In this document: piece after piece, positions 1-7,803 of the stretch
Layout of the letters: each line of letters begins with the position of its first letter
Numbering within the stretch: position 1 is the stretch's first letter
Source of the DNA: a bacterium
GTDB lineage: Bacteria > Orphanbacterota > Orphanbacteria > Orphanbacterales > Orphanbacteraceae
Assembly: GCA_025782575.1 (NCBI GenBank)
Contig: JALGYY010000017.1
Coordinates: 733,892-797,891, forward strand
DNA length: 64,000 bases
Direction: 5' to 3'
Made by a program: the position numbers and the translations under genes
Notes under the pieces: generated by a model
The model's database searches: none
What the model was told of the DNA's origin: nothing
What the model saw: the letters and a program-made list of their open reading frames with translations, nothing else

Positions 1-372
1 AACGCCGTCCTTGTATTCAGCCATGACTTTCTCGGATTCCACTCCTTCCGGGAGTCGGAAGGTCCGTTCAAAACTCCCCCGAAAGCGCTCCACTCGCTTG
101 AATTCGGCCCTTTCGAGGCTCTTGTCGCCGTTCCGCTCTCCGCTGATCTTGAGAACGTCTTCTTCAACGAAGATCTTGATCTTCTCTTTCTGAATACCCG
201 GGAGATCGATGGTGATAAGGAAATGATCCTTCTCCTCGATCACATCGCTGCTCGGCACCCAGCCGCGCTTCTCTCCTGTGGCGGGGAGCAGGCTCCCCTG
301 GAAGAACTCATTCAACATCTTATCGAATCCGAAATCATCCCTGTACATCGGGCTGCACTTTACGAGTCTCAT
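1..372 (-). CDS. Small heat shock protein Hsp20 (3' end outside window)
   Basis: ATP-independent holdase chaperone of the alpha-crystallin family. The 124 codons visible read MRLVKCSPMYRDDFGF, a short N-terminal arm ending in an FF pair, and then the alpha-crystallin domain (DVIEEKDHFLITIDLPGIQK and onward). That domain includes the LKISGER strand and the RSFERTFRLPEGVE-like strand, here FRGSFERTFRLPEGVE. The C-terminal part with the I-x-I tail lies beyond base 1. Two ATGs are possible. The one at 372 has AGGAG seven bases upstream, while the one at 378 sits almost on top of the AGGAG, so 372 is preferred. The family is recognised with confidence. Heat regulation is not shown by the sequence, although two inverted repeats lie upstream. 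Confidence 0.93.
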   Translation of the reverse strand, partial: MRLVKCSPMYRDDFGFDKMLNEFFQGSLLPATGEKRGWVPSSDVIEEKDHFLITIDLPGIQKEKIKIFVEEDVLKISGERNGDKSLERAEFKRVERFRGSFERTFRLPEGVESEKVMAEYKDGV

Positions 373-390
373 TTTCATTCTCCTCTTTGA

Positions 391-408
391 GGGGCTGGGT
401 CAGGCCCC
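391..408 (-). promoter_or_regulatory. Hairpin in the hsp20 leader
   Basis: On the minus strand GGGGC and GCCCC form a 5-bp stem (391-395 with 404-408) around an 8-base loop. It ends just before the AAAGAGGAG ribosome binding site of hsp20. A leader hairpin close to a ribosome binding site could tune translation of a heat shock gene, but the stem does not itself sequester the binding site. Function is speculative. Confidence 0.25.
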
Positions 409-509
409 GTGTTTACTCACGCCTCTGTTCTATTACAAGCGCCGTACCAATCGACCCGAAAAAGAGAAATAAGAACTTAACTCTCTATTCCGCAACACAT
501 TAGGAAACA

Positions 510-540
510 GAATTCAAAACCGAAGCGACAGTTTGAATTC
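510..540. promoter_or_regulatory. Inverted repeat between hsp20 and the beta-helix gene
   Basis: GAATTCAAAAC at 510-520 and GTTTGAATTC at 531-540 are complementary apart from one extra A, with a 10-base spacer. The repeat lies in the 350-base divergent region 373-722, about 140 bases upstream of hsp20. Its geometry resembles an operator for a dimeric regulator. It is not the CIRCE sequence of HrcA. The rest of the 373-722 region shows no other gene. Confidence 0.35.
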
Positions 541-722
541 GGATAGGTATGCCATAATGGCGCAACCGTGTTGCCCAATCTGCATTCAACTGTCAATATG
601 GCCTGTTTTCTGCCGGTTTTGGAATGCGCCTTGACCGGGAACCGGGGCTGGGAGATGATTGTATTAATCTGGTAGGCTGTTCAGAAGAAAACCGACCCTC
701 CACAAAGGAAATCAATTCAACC

Positions 723-1754
723 ATGAAATGCCGCTTGGATCTCGCGCTCACCGTTGCGTTGACAATCTCTTCCGCCACACTCTCCTCACTCTCCTCGGCA
801 GCCTCGATCGCCGTACCTGGTGACCACAAAACCATCCAGAGCGCTGTGGACTTCGCGTCCCCGGGTGACACCATTATCGTGGGACCCGGAAACTACCTGG
901 AGAATGTCGTGCTGATCGACAAGACGGATCTCACCCTCATCGGAGAAGAGGGCGCGGAGAACACGATCATTGACGGGGATCAGAAGAGTGCGGCCGTCTC
1001 GATCAATAGCTGCGGCGGAACGACAACCCTGATCGGCTTCACCTTCACTCGCGGGCTGAGCGATGCGAACGGGGGCGGGCTCGCGGCAGAGGCATCAAAC
1101 CTGGCGCTACGTTGGTGTTGGTTTACTGACAACGAAGCAAGCAACGAAGGTGGAGGGGTCGCCCTCATAAACTGCACCGAGTTCAGTGTGCTTAATTGCC
1201 AGTTCCGAGGAAATCGGAGTCAGGCTGCCGCCGGACTCACGATTGTCGGCGGACGAGGTGAGGTGAAGAGCAATCTGTTCTCAGGCAACGACGGGGGCCT
1301 TACTATCGCGTTTTCCTTCAGCCGTTGCCGATTCGAAGGGAATACGGTCGTACGAAACTTATGTACGGGATTCGGTCCCGTGGGATATCTGGTCGGGTTG
1401 GGAGGCGAAATCATCGGCAACACGATTTCCCATAACTCCGGCACGGCGGGAAGCGGTGCGATCACGGCCCAGACAGGCGAGATCAGAATCGAAAGGAATA
1501 TCATCAGCGACAATTCTGACGTATTCGCCTTTCTGATCGACTCCAAAGACAATATGATTTCGGTCGAAGGGAATCTGGTCTGGAAAAATGATGCCGGTGT
1601 GACTACGGGCAATGGGTATGTGCCGCCGCAGATTGAGGCGGACCCGCTGTTCTGTAATGCAAAAAAAGATAACTACCAGCTGAAGGCAGGCTCACCCTGC
1701 CTGGCTAACGATGAGCATGGACTCATCGGTGCTCAGCCGGCCGGCTGCCGGTAG
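723..1754 (+). CDS. Secreted right-handed beta-helix protein
   Basis: A 343-residue exported protein. Residues 1-27 form a signal peptide ending SSLSSAAS. The motif HKTIQSAVDFASPGDTIIV next is the usual entry to a parallel beta-helix of the NosD/pectate-lyase-like class (DUF1565 type): a strand, then repeating short strands with G-N-x-x-x-x-N turns, as in IIGNTISHNSG, IERNIISDNS and VEGNLVWKND. It ends with the typical ADPLF and SPCLA elements. Proteins of this type bind or cleave surface polysaccharide, but no catalytic residues can be named here. An upstream in-frame ATG exists at 624. The start at 723 is chosen because it begins a clean signal peptide. AAAGGA lies about 13 bases upstream, which is long. 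It is probably monocistronic, because a palindromic repeat follows the stop. Confidence 0.8.
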   Translation: MKCRLDLALTVALTISSATLSSLSSAASIAVPGDHKTIQSAVDFASPGDTIIVGPGNYLENVVLIDKTDLTLIGEEGAENTIIDGDQKSAAVSINSCGGTTTLIGFTFTRGLSDANGGGLAAEASNLALRWCWFTDNEASNEGGGVALINCTEFSVLNCQFRGNRSQAAAGLTIVGGRGEVKSNLFSGNDGGLTIAFSFSRCRFEGNTVVRNLCTGFGPVGYLVGLGGEIIGNTISHNSGTAGSGAITAQTGEIRIERNIISDNSDVFAFLIDSKDNMISVEGNLVWKNDAGVTTGNGYVPPQIEADPLFCNAKKDNYQLKAGSPCLANDEHGLIGAQPAGCR

Positions 1755-1955
1755 ATTCTCGCAAGCTCGCTCGATCGGCCCATAGTTCCGGGGACACAAT
1801 ACTTAACTCCGCCAAACGGGGCGTGGGAGTTAAGTATTGTGTCCCCGGAACTTCCACCAGAACTAAATGGGCCGGCCGAGCGAGCTGGCGAGGAACGACG
1901 AGAGGAGTTCCGCAGCTTCTCTCGTGAGGAGGGTCGCCTCGCAGGGTAGGCCGGG
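1755..1955. repeat. Family A nested palindromic repeat, copy 1
   Basis: Perfect 25-base arms at 1785-1809 and 1827-1851 contain the core GGGGACACAATACTTAA, separated by 17 bases. Further out, 1761-1783 pairs with 1867-1889, with two mismatches (GCAAGCTCGCTCG part). To the right lies the GC-rich module CGACGAGAGGAGTTCCGCAGC and following bases, which recurs in the other family A copies. The element fills the gap between two convergent genes and starts right after the left stop codon. The core resembles REP-type sequences mobilised by RAYT (IS200-like) transposases. That link is from memory, and no transposase is present here. Confidence 0.85.
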
Positions 1956-1970
1956 AATGGACATGCTGAT

Positions 1971-3482
1971 CTAGTCGATGTATCCAAGGGCGCGAAGGTT
2001 CCGTGCCGTCTCCGGGTCAAGATCGGCCCCTGCCGGAACGAGCGCCTCGGCATCTTCGCGCCATGGGGCGGCCCACTCGAACAGCCGTTCACGAAGATAG
2101 GCGAGTTCATCCGGATATTCCGCTGCGACGTTTGTCAGTTCTTCGCTGTCGCTCGAAATATGGTAAAGCTCGAACTCGGCTCCGGCCTGTTGTTCACGAT
2201 CCCTCTGATTGGGGACAAAAATCAGCTTCCAGTCCCCCTCTCGGGCGGCCAGCATGTAGTCCTTCTCATACCCCGCTTCCGAAAAGACCGGACGATTCTC
2301 AAGATCCCCTGACGCTCCCCCCCTATCGACAAGCGACGCCAGCGAAGGCGCCTCGCAATCAGCTGACGGCATTCCCAACCAGTCAAGAAGAGTCGGACCC
2401 ATCGAAAATGTGCCGACCGGAATTTCGATTCTGAGTCCCTCCGGGATTCTACCGGGGCACTTCACGATCCAGGGAACACGGAGGCAGTCATCGTAGGCAA
2501 ACCGGCCATGCTCGAACCAATAGTCATGCTTGCCGAGCGCTTCACCATGGTCGCCGATCAGGATCACGATCGGAGGCGTCGTGAACGGGGTCCCATCGAT
2601 CTCTTCCAGTAAGCGCCCCACGTCGTCATCCGCCGATCGGATGCAGGCGTCGTACTGCGCCACATACCAGTTCGTATCCCGATGATAGTCCCGGCCTCCC
2701 GGAGTGCGAGGGATCGCGGCTCCCTTGTGAATCGCTCCCAGGTCGGGCCGCGTCACCTGGGGACGGCACGGATGGTCAGGAGGGAGCCCGGGAACCGATC
2801 TCCTATCAAACTTCACCGGAAGCAGATGTCCGCCCGCCGGAAGTGAGTCAGGTAGAAATCGGCCGTCATGGACGATTGCCGGCTGGTATGGGTAGTGGGC
2901 GTGATTGAAGTGAATCCACGCGAACGCGGGACTGTCGTCCGCTGCGAGCCACGCCAATGCCCGACGCCAGGCCGCTTCATACCCGTCTTCCCGGGATTTC
3001 CGTTTTCCCGGTTCCGGCCTCCAGGTCTCTTCGAAACGATCGAACCCCTGCTGGATGTTGAGATGCCTGCTGAGTGCCGACGAGGATAGAAACGCACCGG
3101 TCCGATAACCTGATTCGGAAAGCCGCTCGGCAAGAGTGACAGCCTCGTCCTCCAGTCTCTGCATCGCGGTCGTACGAACAACACCAGTCGTGTGGCCATA
3201 CTCCCCGGTCATGATCGCGGAGAATGCCGGTGCGGTTTTGGGCCACTGCGTAAGGGCATACTCAAAGAGCGTACCTTGCCGCGCCATTTCATCGATGTGA
3301 GGAGAGGTGTTTCGAGAGTAACCGTAGCAACCGAGGTGATCCGCTCGGACAGAACAGAGGGAGACGAGAATGACAGATGGCCGATCCGCCTTTACGGACC
3401 GGCCGGCGCAACTGAGCGAGAGGAGAAGTGCGCTGAGGATCACCCCCCAGGCCGGTCTCCTACTCTGTAGAAGCCTGTCCAT
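1971..3482 (-). CDS. Sulfatase/alkaline phosphatase-fold lipoprotein with altered metal site
   Basis: A 503-residue protein of the sulfatase family. Residues 1-25 form a hydrophobic leader ending LLSLSC, a near-lipobox. The family N-terminal motif usually reads DTLRADHLGCYG. Here it is CSVRADHLGCYGY, so the first metal-binding Asp is Cys43. The nucleophile position carries Thr83 (PKTAPAFSAIMTG) rather than the Cys or Ser that matures to formylglycine, so this is not a classical sulfatase. The downstream metal motif GDHGEALGKHDYWFEHG is intact. The ATG at 3482 is preferred over a TTG at 3509 because CGGAGG precedes it. It overlaps the upstream cytochrome gene by 23 bases and is probably co-transcribed with it. 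The substrate is unknown; phosphate-ester or phospholipid headgroup transfer is as likely as sulfate hydrolysis. Confidence 0.8.
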   Translation of the reverse strand: MDRLLQSRRPAWGVILSALLLSLSCAGRSVKADRPSVILVSLCSVRADHLGCYGYSRNTSPHIDEMARQGTLFEYALTQWPKTAPAFSAIMTGEYGHTTGVVRTTAMQRLEDEAVTLAERLSESGYRTGAFLSSSALSRHLNIQQGFDRFEETWRPEPGKRKSREDGYEAAWRRALAWLAADDSPAFAWIHFNHAHYPYQPAIVHDGRFLPDSLPAGGHLLPVKFDRRSVPGLPPDHPCRPQVTRPDLGAIHKGAAIPRTPGGRDYHRDTNWYVAQYDACIRSADDDVGRLLEEIDGTPFTTPPIVILIGDHGEALGKHDYWFEHGRFAYDDCLRVPWIVKCPGRIPEGLRIEIPVGTFSMGPTLLDWLGMPSADCEAPSLASLVDRGGASGDLENRPVFSEAGYEKDYMLAAREGDWKLIFVPNQRDREQQAGAEFELYHISSDSEELTNVAAEYPDELAYLRERLFEWAAPWREDAEALVPAGADLDPETARNLRALGYID

Positions 3483-4914
3483 CCACGGTTTCCGCCTCCG
3501 AGTGGTCAACGAGCTTCACATCCGTATCGAATTCGAATGAATCATCATGCTCCGAATTGTGACAGGCAATGCAACGATCCTCTGCCGCTTCGAACAGGTA
3601 ACTGAATTCAGGACTCCGGAGTGCGCCCCCCATCTCTTCCCCGTTCACGAAGTTGACATGATCAATTCCTGAGCCATGACAGACTTCACACTGGATGTTC
3701 ACCATGTCGGGAGTCGTTTCGTAAGAGTGAAAACCGTTGAACCGGCCATACCCCGTCACGTGACACTTCACACATTCCGGATTGTACTCCTGTGTCGCAT
3801 CAACCAGCGTACTGATCGCGTCAGCATGGGGCGTGGTGAGCCACTGCTCGTACTCATCCTCATGGCACTCCGCACAAGCCTCGGCCCCGAGGAACCTGAC
3901 GACGTCGAGCTGGCTGGACTTGGGCACATAATCCTTACCTACTTTATTCAGCTCCTTGCGGTAGCGGCCCGTTAATTCTGCGATTTCAGGATCATCCTCG
4001 ATCGTCTCTTCCAGTGTCTTGCTACGGCCGTCCCGCACCGCGACTCGATAGTCCTGGTCGAGCGTGATGTCCAGAACGCCGACCTGCTTCCCTTGATCGC
4101 CGGGCATGACGAGCGGGATCTCCCCTACCAGGTAGGGGCGGGGCTTCACATTCGCACCATGGCCGACGATCATGACGTCAACCCCGTGAACGCTTCTCGC
4201 GAATTTCTTGGCGTTGACCCATCCTGTGTGGGCCAGGCAGATAATAAAGTCGGTCTTGGTCTTCAGCTCCTCGACGATTTCACGGGATGCGATGACAGGA
4301 TCCTTGATCACAAGACGAGGCTCACCCTCTTTCTTGTCCAACATGGTATTATCGGATTGAATCAATTGAAGAACGCCGAATATCCCGATACGCAGACCGC
4401 CCCACTCACGGCCGAGAAATCGCTTCCCCCCCACACGGTGAATCACATAGGGAGGCAAAATTCGCTCCCCTGTAACTGTGTTGTAAACGTTTGCCGAGAT
4501 TGCGGGAAGATCATACTTCTCGATCATCTCGAACAGGAATTCCTGCCCCTGATCCAGATCGGCCTCACCCAGGTTGAGCGCGTGATAACCCAGCGCCTGG
4601 AACGACTCGTAAAGATACTTGCCCTTGATCCCCTCGAGTTCGCCCTTTCCACCGAGGACATCGCCACAATCGAGAAGCAGAATGGAAGCGGAGTCTGCGG
4701 CCGCCATTTCTCTGATGTAGGTAGCCCGCCGGGCTACGCCGCCGTTCTGGCGGACTTTTCAGCCACAGGGTTCGATATTGCCGACGATGTCACTGGAATA
4801 CAGGAGCCGCAGGAAGCGGTCGCTCTTATCATCGACCTCGAAACACCCCGATCCGAAAAGGACGAGGAGAAACGCAGACAGGAGACCGACCGCGTGGCGT
4901 CTTTTCAATTTCAT
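3460..4914 (-). CDS. Metallophosphatase-tetraheme cytochrome lipoprotein, candidate selenoprotein (UGA = Sec52)
   Basis: A 484-residue protein if UGA at 4759-4761 is read as selenocysteine. It begins MKLKRRHAVGLL with lipobox Cys24 (LFGSGC), and the start at 4914 has GAGG six bases upstream. A 5'-nucleotidase-like metallophosphatase domain follows: SSDIVGNIEPCG-UGA-KVRQNGGVARRATYI, then CGDVLGG (82-89), SANV and VGHG. The C-terminal third is a c554-like cytochrome with four CxxCH hemes at about 347, 381, 409 and 448. From memory, relatives have Cys where UGA stands (EPCGC). Recognisable family sequence in the same frame lies on both sides of the UGA. A hairpin fitting a bacterial SECIS follows at 4721-4737. 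Metal ligands look degenerate (DxxG lacks His; LGEAD replaces GNHE), so it may be an electron-transfer or sensing protein. A simple nonsense mutation with restart at 4707 remains possible. Confidence 0.75.
4721..4737 (-). promoter_or_regulatory. Candidate bacterial SECIS hairpin
   Basis: On the minus strand GTAGCCC-GGC-GGGCTAC makes a perfect 7-bp stem with a three-base loop starting with G. The loop begins 28 bases after the in-frame UGA at 4759-4761. The published bacterial SECIS model asks for a stem shortly after UGA, a G among the first two loop bases, and roughly 16-37 bases from UGA to loop. This hairpin meets all three. It lies within coding sequence (GVARRATY). Confidence 0.65.
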
Positions 4915-4971
4915 GAGTAACCTCGGAATGAATGTAGGTGGATCACTTGTTGCAATTTCATAGGCTCTATT

Positions 4972-6921
4972 CTACTCACGGACCAGCCGGATCGACAAGA
5001 TCCGATCCCCTTCCATGATTCGATCGACCACATCCATGCCCGATCGCACGCGACCGAAAACAGTGTAGCGACCATCGAGATGAGGCTGGGGCGTGTGTGT
5101 TATGAAAAACTGACTCCCCCCTGTGTCCTTTCCCGAGAGGGCCATGCCGACCACACCCCGGTCGTAACGAACCGGATTATACTCACACCGGATCGAGTAG
5201 CCGGGATCCCCCCATCCATCTCCTCGGGGGCAACCGGCCTGAGCGACAAAATTCGGCACCACCCGATGAAACCGGATCCCTTCGTAGTATCCCGAATCGG
5301 CCAGCCTGACGAAATTCTGTACTGTAAGAGGAGCTTCATCGCCAAGCAGATCGATTCGGAACAGGACTCGATCCAATCGCACTTCCGCGATCAGCGTGCC
5401 CGCGTTCGGGTAATCGGAGGGGACTCGAAGGTCAGTTTCAATGGGACCGGCATCCAAAGGCCCATCCTGCTCCGAAAGCGCGGTTCTCGCCGCCGCTGAA
5501 ACGCGTGGATCGGGGTCGCCAAGCGCCACGCGAACGAAGTCGATCGCATTCTCCGGCGCGACCGCCCAGGCGGCTTTCACGATTTCCGCCCGCAATTCTC
5601 CCTCACCGTGACTGTCGTCACCGGTCGATTCGAATCGCTCGATCAGAAAGCTGAGGTCCTCGGTGGTCCCCTTCTCGCCGATAGCAGACGCGGCAATAAC
5701 GGCAGTCGCCCAGTCTCGGCTCCGAAGCCCGGCCCGGAGAAACGGGATGGGCGTAACGTCATTCTCTTCGAAGCCGGAGACAATCCCCTTTCTCAACCAG
5801 AGATCGCTGGAGCCGAGATAAAGAGGGAGATACTGCTCGAGCTGCTCGGCATTGCAGGCACCGACAATCGCCCCGTACGCCCCTTCACGGACCGGTCCAT
5901 GTTCATCTCGGAGCGCAAGCTCGATCACCTCGGTCGCCTCGACACCCATCACCGCCACAAGAGCGACAGCCGCCCGGCGACGGAGGCTCGGCTCTTCGCT
6001 CAGGAGGAATGCCGAAAGCGCCTCCACTTCCCCCTCGCCGATCGCGGCGATCGCTTCGAGCGCGGCGGCGCGGACATGGAGGGAGGAATCGAGAAGTGCA
6101 CGCTCCAGATGAGGCGAGGCGGCGACGCCACCCGCTTCACCGAGTGCTCTCACCGCATTCACCCGAACGTGCCAGCTCTCGTCATCGAGCAGAAACGCCC
6201 CGGCAAGGACGGCCGAACCGCTCTCCAGCTTGCCCGCCGCCCGCACCGCGAATTCGCGGACACGGTAATCTCCGTCCTGATAGAGCGCCGACAAATGGTC
6301 GGCTTGATCCCGTGCGCCGATCTGCTCCAGTCCGTAGGCAGCCGCCGCGCGTACTTCAGGATTGCTGTCATCGAGCAGAGGAATAATCACGAGAGCAGCG
6401 GTGGAATCAGCCATGCGGGAGAGAGCCAGCAGTGCCTCCCGTCTGATGAACGGATCGTCATCAGCGAGCCGCGCCCCGGCGAGAGCGGCCGATCGATCGC
6501 CCCCGATCTTGCCGGCCGCTTTCAGCCCCTCTGAAAGAACAGTCGATTCAGCTTCCCGATTGAGCGCATCAGAAATTGCAGCCGCGGCGGTTTCACTTCC
6601 GATCTGTCCGAGAGCGAAGAAGGCCCTGATTCGAATCTCCGCGTCGTCATGATCGAGAAGCGGGGTGATCGCCGAGACATGTTCTTCTTGCTGGAGCCGG
6701 CTGGCGGCTACCAGCGCGCGCAGTTGGACGGCTACGTCCGGATCACTAAAATACGGGATCAGCCAGGCACCGTCGGGAAGGCGACGATCCTCTTCGACCG
6801 CAATCGCAAAGAGCCTGTCAGCCTGGGTGGCCGTCGGCGGGCCATCGGCGAACAGCTCGGCTGAGAGAGAGAGGCAGAGCAGGAGAGCCGTCCCGAACAA
6901 GGGTGTCGTCTTCCTCCACAT
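4972..6921 (-). CDS. Exported HEAT-repeat protein with C-terminal cyclophilin-type peptidyl-prolyl isomerase
   Basis: A 649-residue protein. Starting at MWRKTTPLFGTALLLCLSLS it has a signal peptide. About 14 HEAT/PBS-lyase-like helical repeats follow (DDPFIRREALLALSRMAD, DSNPEVRAAAAYGLEQIG and similar). The last ~140 residues form a cyclophilin domain: NFVRLADSGYYEGIRFHRVV, FVAQAGCPRGDG, GMALSGKDTGGSQFFITHTP, LDGRYTVFGRV. The Arg, Phe and Gln-containing catalytic signatures are present. It is likely a periplasmic foldase with a protein-binding scaffold. The start is uncertain: an ATG at 6987 and a TTG at 6960 (CGGAGG seven bases upstream) are in frame, but only 6921 gives a normal signal peptide. 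It precedes the cytochrome gene by 57 bases on the same strand. Confidence 0.88.
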   Translation of the reverse strand: MWRKTTPLFGTALLLCLSLSAELFADGPPTATQADRLFAIAVEEDRRLPDGAWLIPYFSDPDVAVQLRALVAASRLQQEEHVSAITPLLDHDDAEIRIRAFFALGQIGSETAAAAISDALNREAESTVLSEGLKAAGKIGGDRSAALAGARLADDDPFIRREALLALSRMADSTAALVIIPLLDDSNPEVRAAAAYGLEQIGARDQADHLSALYQDGDYRVREFAVRAAGKLESGSAVLAGAFLLDDESWHVRVNAVRALGEAGGVAASPHLERALLDSSLHVRAAALEAIAAIGEGEVEALSAFLLSEEPSLRRRAAVALVAVMGVEATEVIELALRDEHGPVREGAYGAIVGACNAEQLEQYLPLYLGSSDLWLRKGIVSGFEENDVTPIPFLRAGLRSRDWATAVIAASAIGEKGTTEDLSFLIERFESTGDDSHGEGELRAEIVKAAWAVAPENAIDFVRVALGDPDPRVSAAARTALSEQDGPLDAGPIETDLRVPSDYPNAGTLIAEVRLDRVLFRIDLLGDEAPLTVQNFVRLADSGYYEGIRFHRVVPNFVAQAGCPRGDGWGDPGYSIRCEYNPVRYDRGVVGMALSGKDTGGSQFFITHTPQPHLDGRYTVFGRVRSGMDVVDRIMEGDRILSIRLVRE

Positions 6922-7009
6922 AAGAGGGCCAGCATAGCACTCCGTCAAATCAGGCGGCAACTGTAGACCTCCGGCTTCTTGATTCATGGCAACAGGTTAT
7001 GGCAGGGAA

Positions 7010-7792
7010 TCATTCTGACGGGGAATCCGGTACCGTGCCGGCAAAAATCCATGTCGGGCTGAGGGGGAGCGGGCGGGACGAAACGTCTTCCAGGCCGGCG
7101 GCCCCCAGTTCCTTCAAGAAGCTTTCGGGAGGGGGAAAAGCATCCATCGAGCTCGAGAGGTACTCGTATGCCTCCCCCTTCGAGAGGATCCGGCCGACGA
7201 TGGGTAGTACGAATCTGGTGTAAAGACGGACCAGACGGGGAATCAGTCCCTGTCTGGCTGTCGTCAGTTCAAGAATGACAATTCGACCTCCGGGCCGGAC
7301 TACTCTCTTCATTTCAGAAAGTGCGGCAGTCCGTTCCGGAATATTCCTGATTCCGAAGGCGATTCCCACGGCGTCGAACGTGTTGTCCCCGAAGGGGAGT
7401 GCTTCCGCCGCCCCGCTCAGGAACTCCATTCGGGGACTCCCCGGTCGCTCCCCCTTCCGCTTCCCGAGGGCCAGCATGGCGCTCGCAAAGTCGACACCCA
7501 CCACACGACCACCCTTCATGGAACGGGAGGCTTCCAGACCGAGATCGCCGGTGCCGCAGGCGACATCCAGCATGGAACCTGCTGACGGAAGTTCCATTTC
7601 CTGCACCGCCCGCCGGCGCCACCCTCCGTCGAGCCCGAATGACAGGAGACGATTCAGAAGATCGTATCTCCCGCTCACACGATCAAACATGGAACGGACC
7701 GCCTGCCGCTGTGTTTGAATCGCATCTCCACCACGAATAACGACGGCGGAATGATCCGATTCGGGCGTGGTCTCTTCTTTGGCGCTGCTCAA
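7010..7792 (-). CDS. menG: Demethylmenaquinone/ubiquinone C-methyltransferase
   Basis: A 260-residue SAM-dependent methyltransferase of the UbiE/MenG family, catalysing the final C-methylation of demethylmenaquinone. Diagnostic motifs are FDRVSGRYDLLNRLLSFGLD near the N-terminus, the SAM-binding glycine loop DVACGTGDLG, FDAVGIAFGIRNIPE, and RVVRPGGRIVILELT. Length fits the family. The start is TTG at 7792 with GAGGAG seven bases upstream. It lies 11 bases after rtcB on the same strand, so it is probably read from the archease-rtcB transcript. Menaquinone rather than ubiquinone is assumed from the wider gene content; the sequence alone does not decide the substrate. Confidence 0.93.
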   Translation of the reverse strand: MSSAKEETTPESDHSAVVIRGGDAIQTQRQAVRSMFDRVSGRYDLLNRLLSFGLDGGWRRRAVQEMELPSAGSMLDVACGTGDLGLEASRSMKGGRVVGVDFASAMLALGKRKGERPGSPRMEFLSGAAEALPFGDNTFDAVGIAFGIRNIPERTAALSEMKRVVRPGGRIVILELTTARQGLIPRLVRLYTRFVLPIVGRILSKGEAYEYLSSSMDAFPPPESFLKELGAAGLEDVSSRPLPLSPTWIFAGTVPDSPSE

Positions 7793-7803
7793 AACAAGAC
7801 TCC

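Noticed and set aside
624-722. N-terminal extension of the beta-helix protein to ATG 624
   Set aside because: The extra 33 residues are charged and precede an otherwise standard signal peptide.
3460-4707. Reading the cytochrome gene as a 415-residue protein starting at ATG 4707
   Set aside because: It would lack a signal peptide, although its c-type hemes require export. In-frame sequence upstream of the TGA encodes a lipoprotein leader and the beginning of the phosphatase domain.
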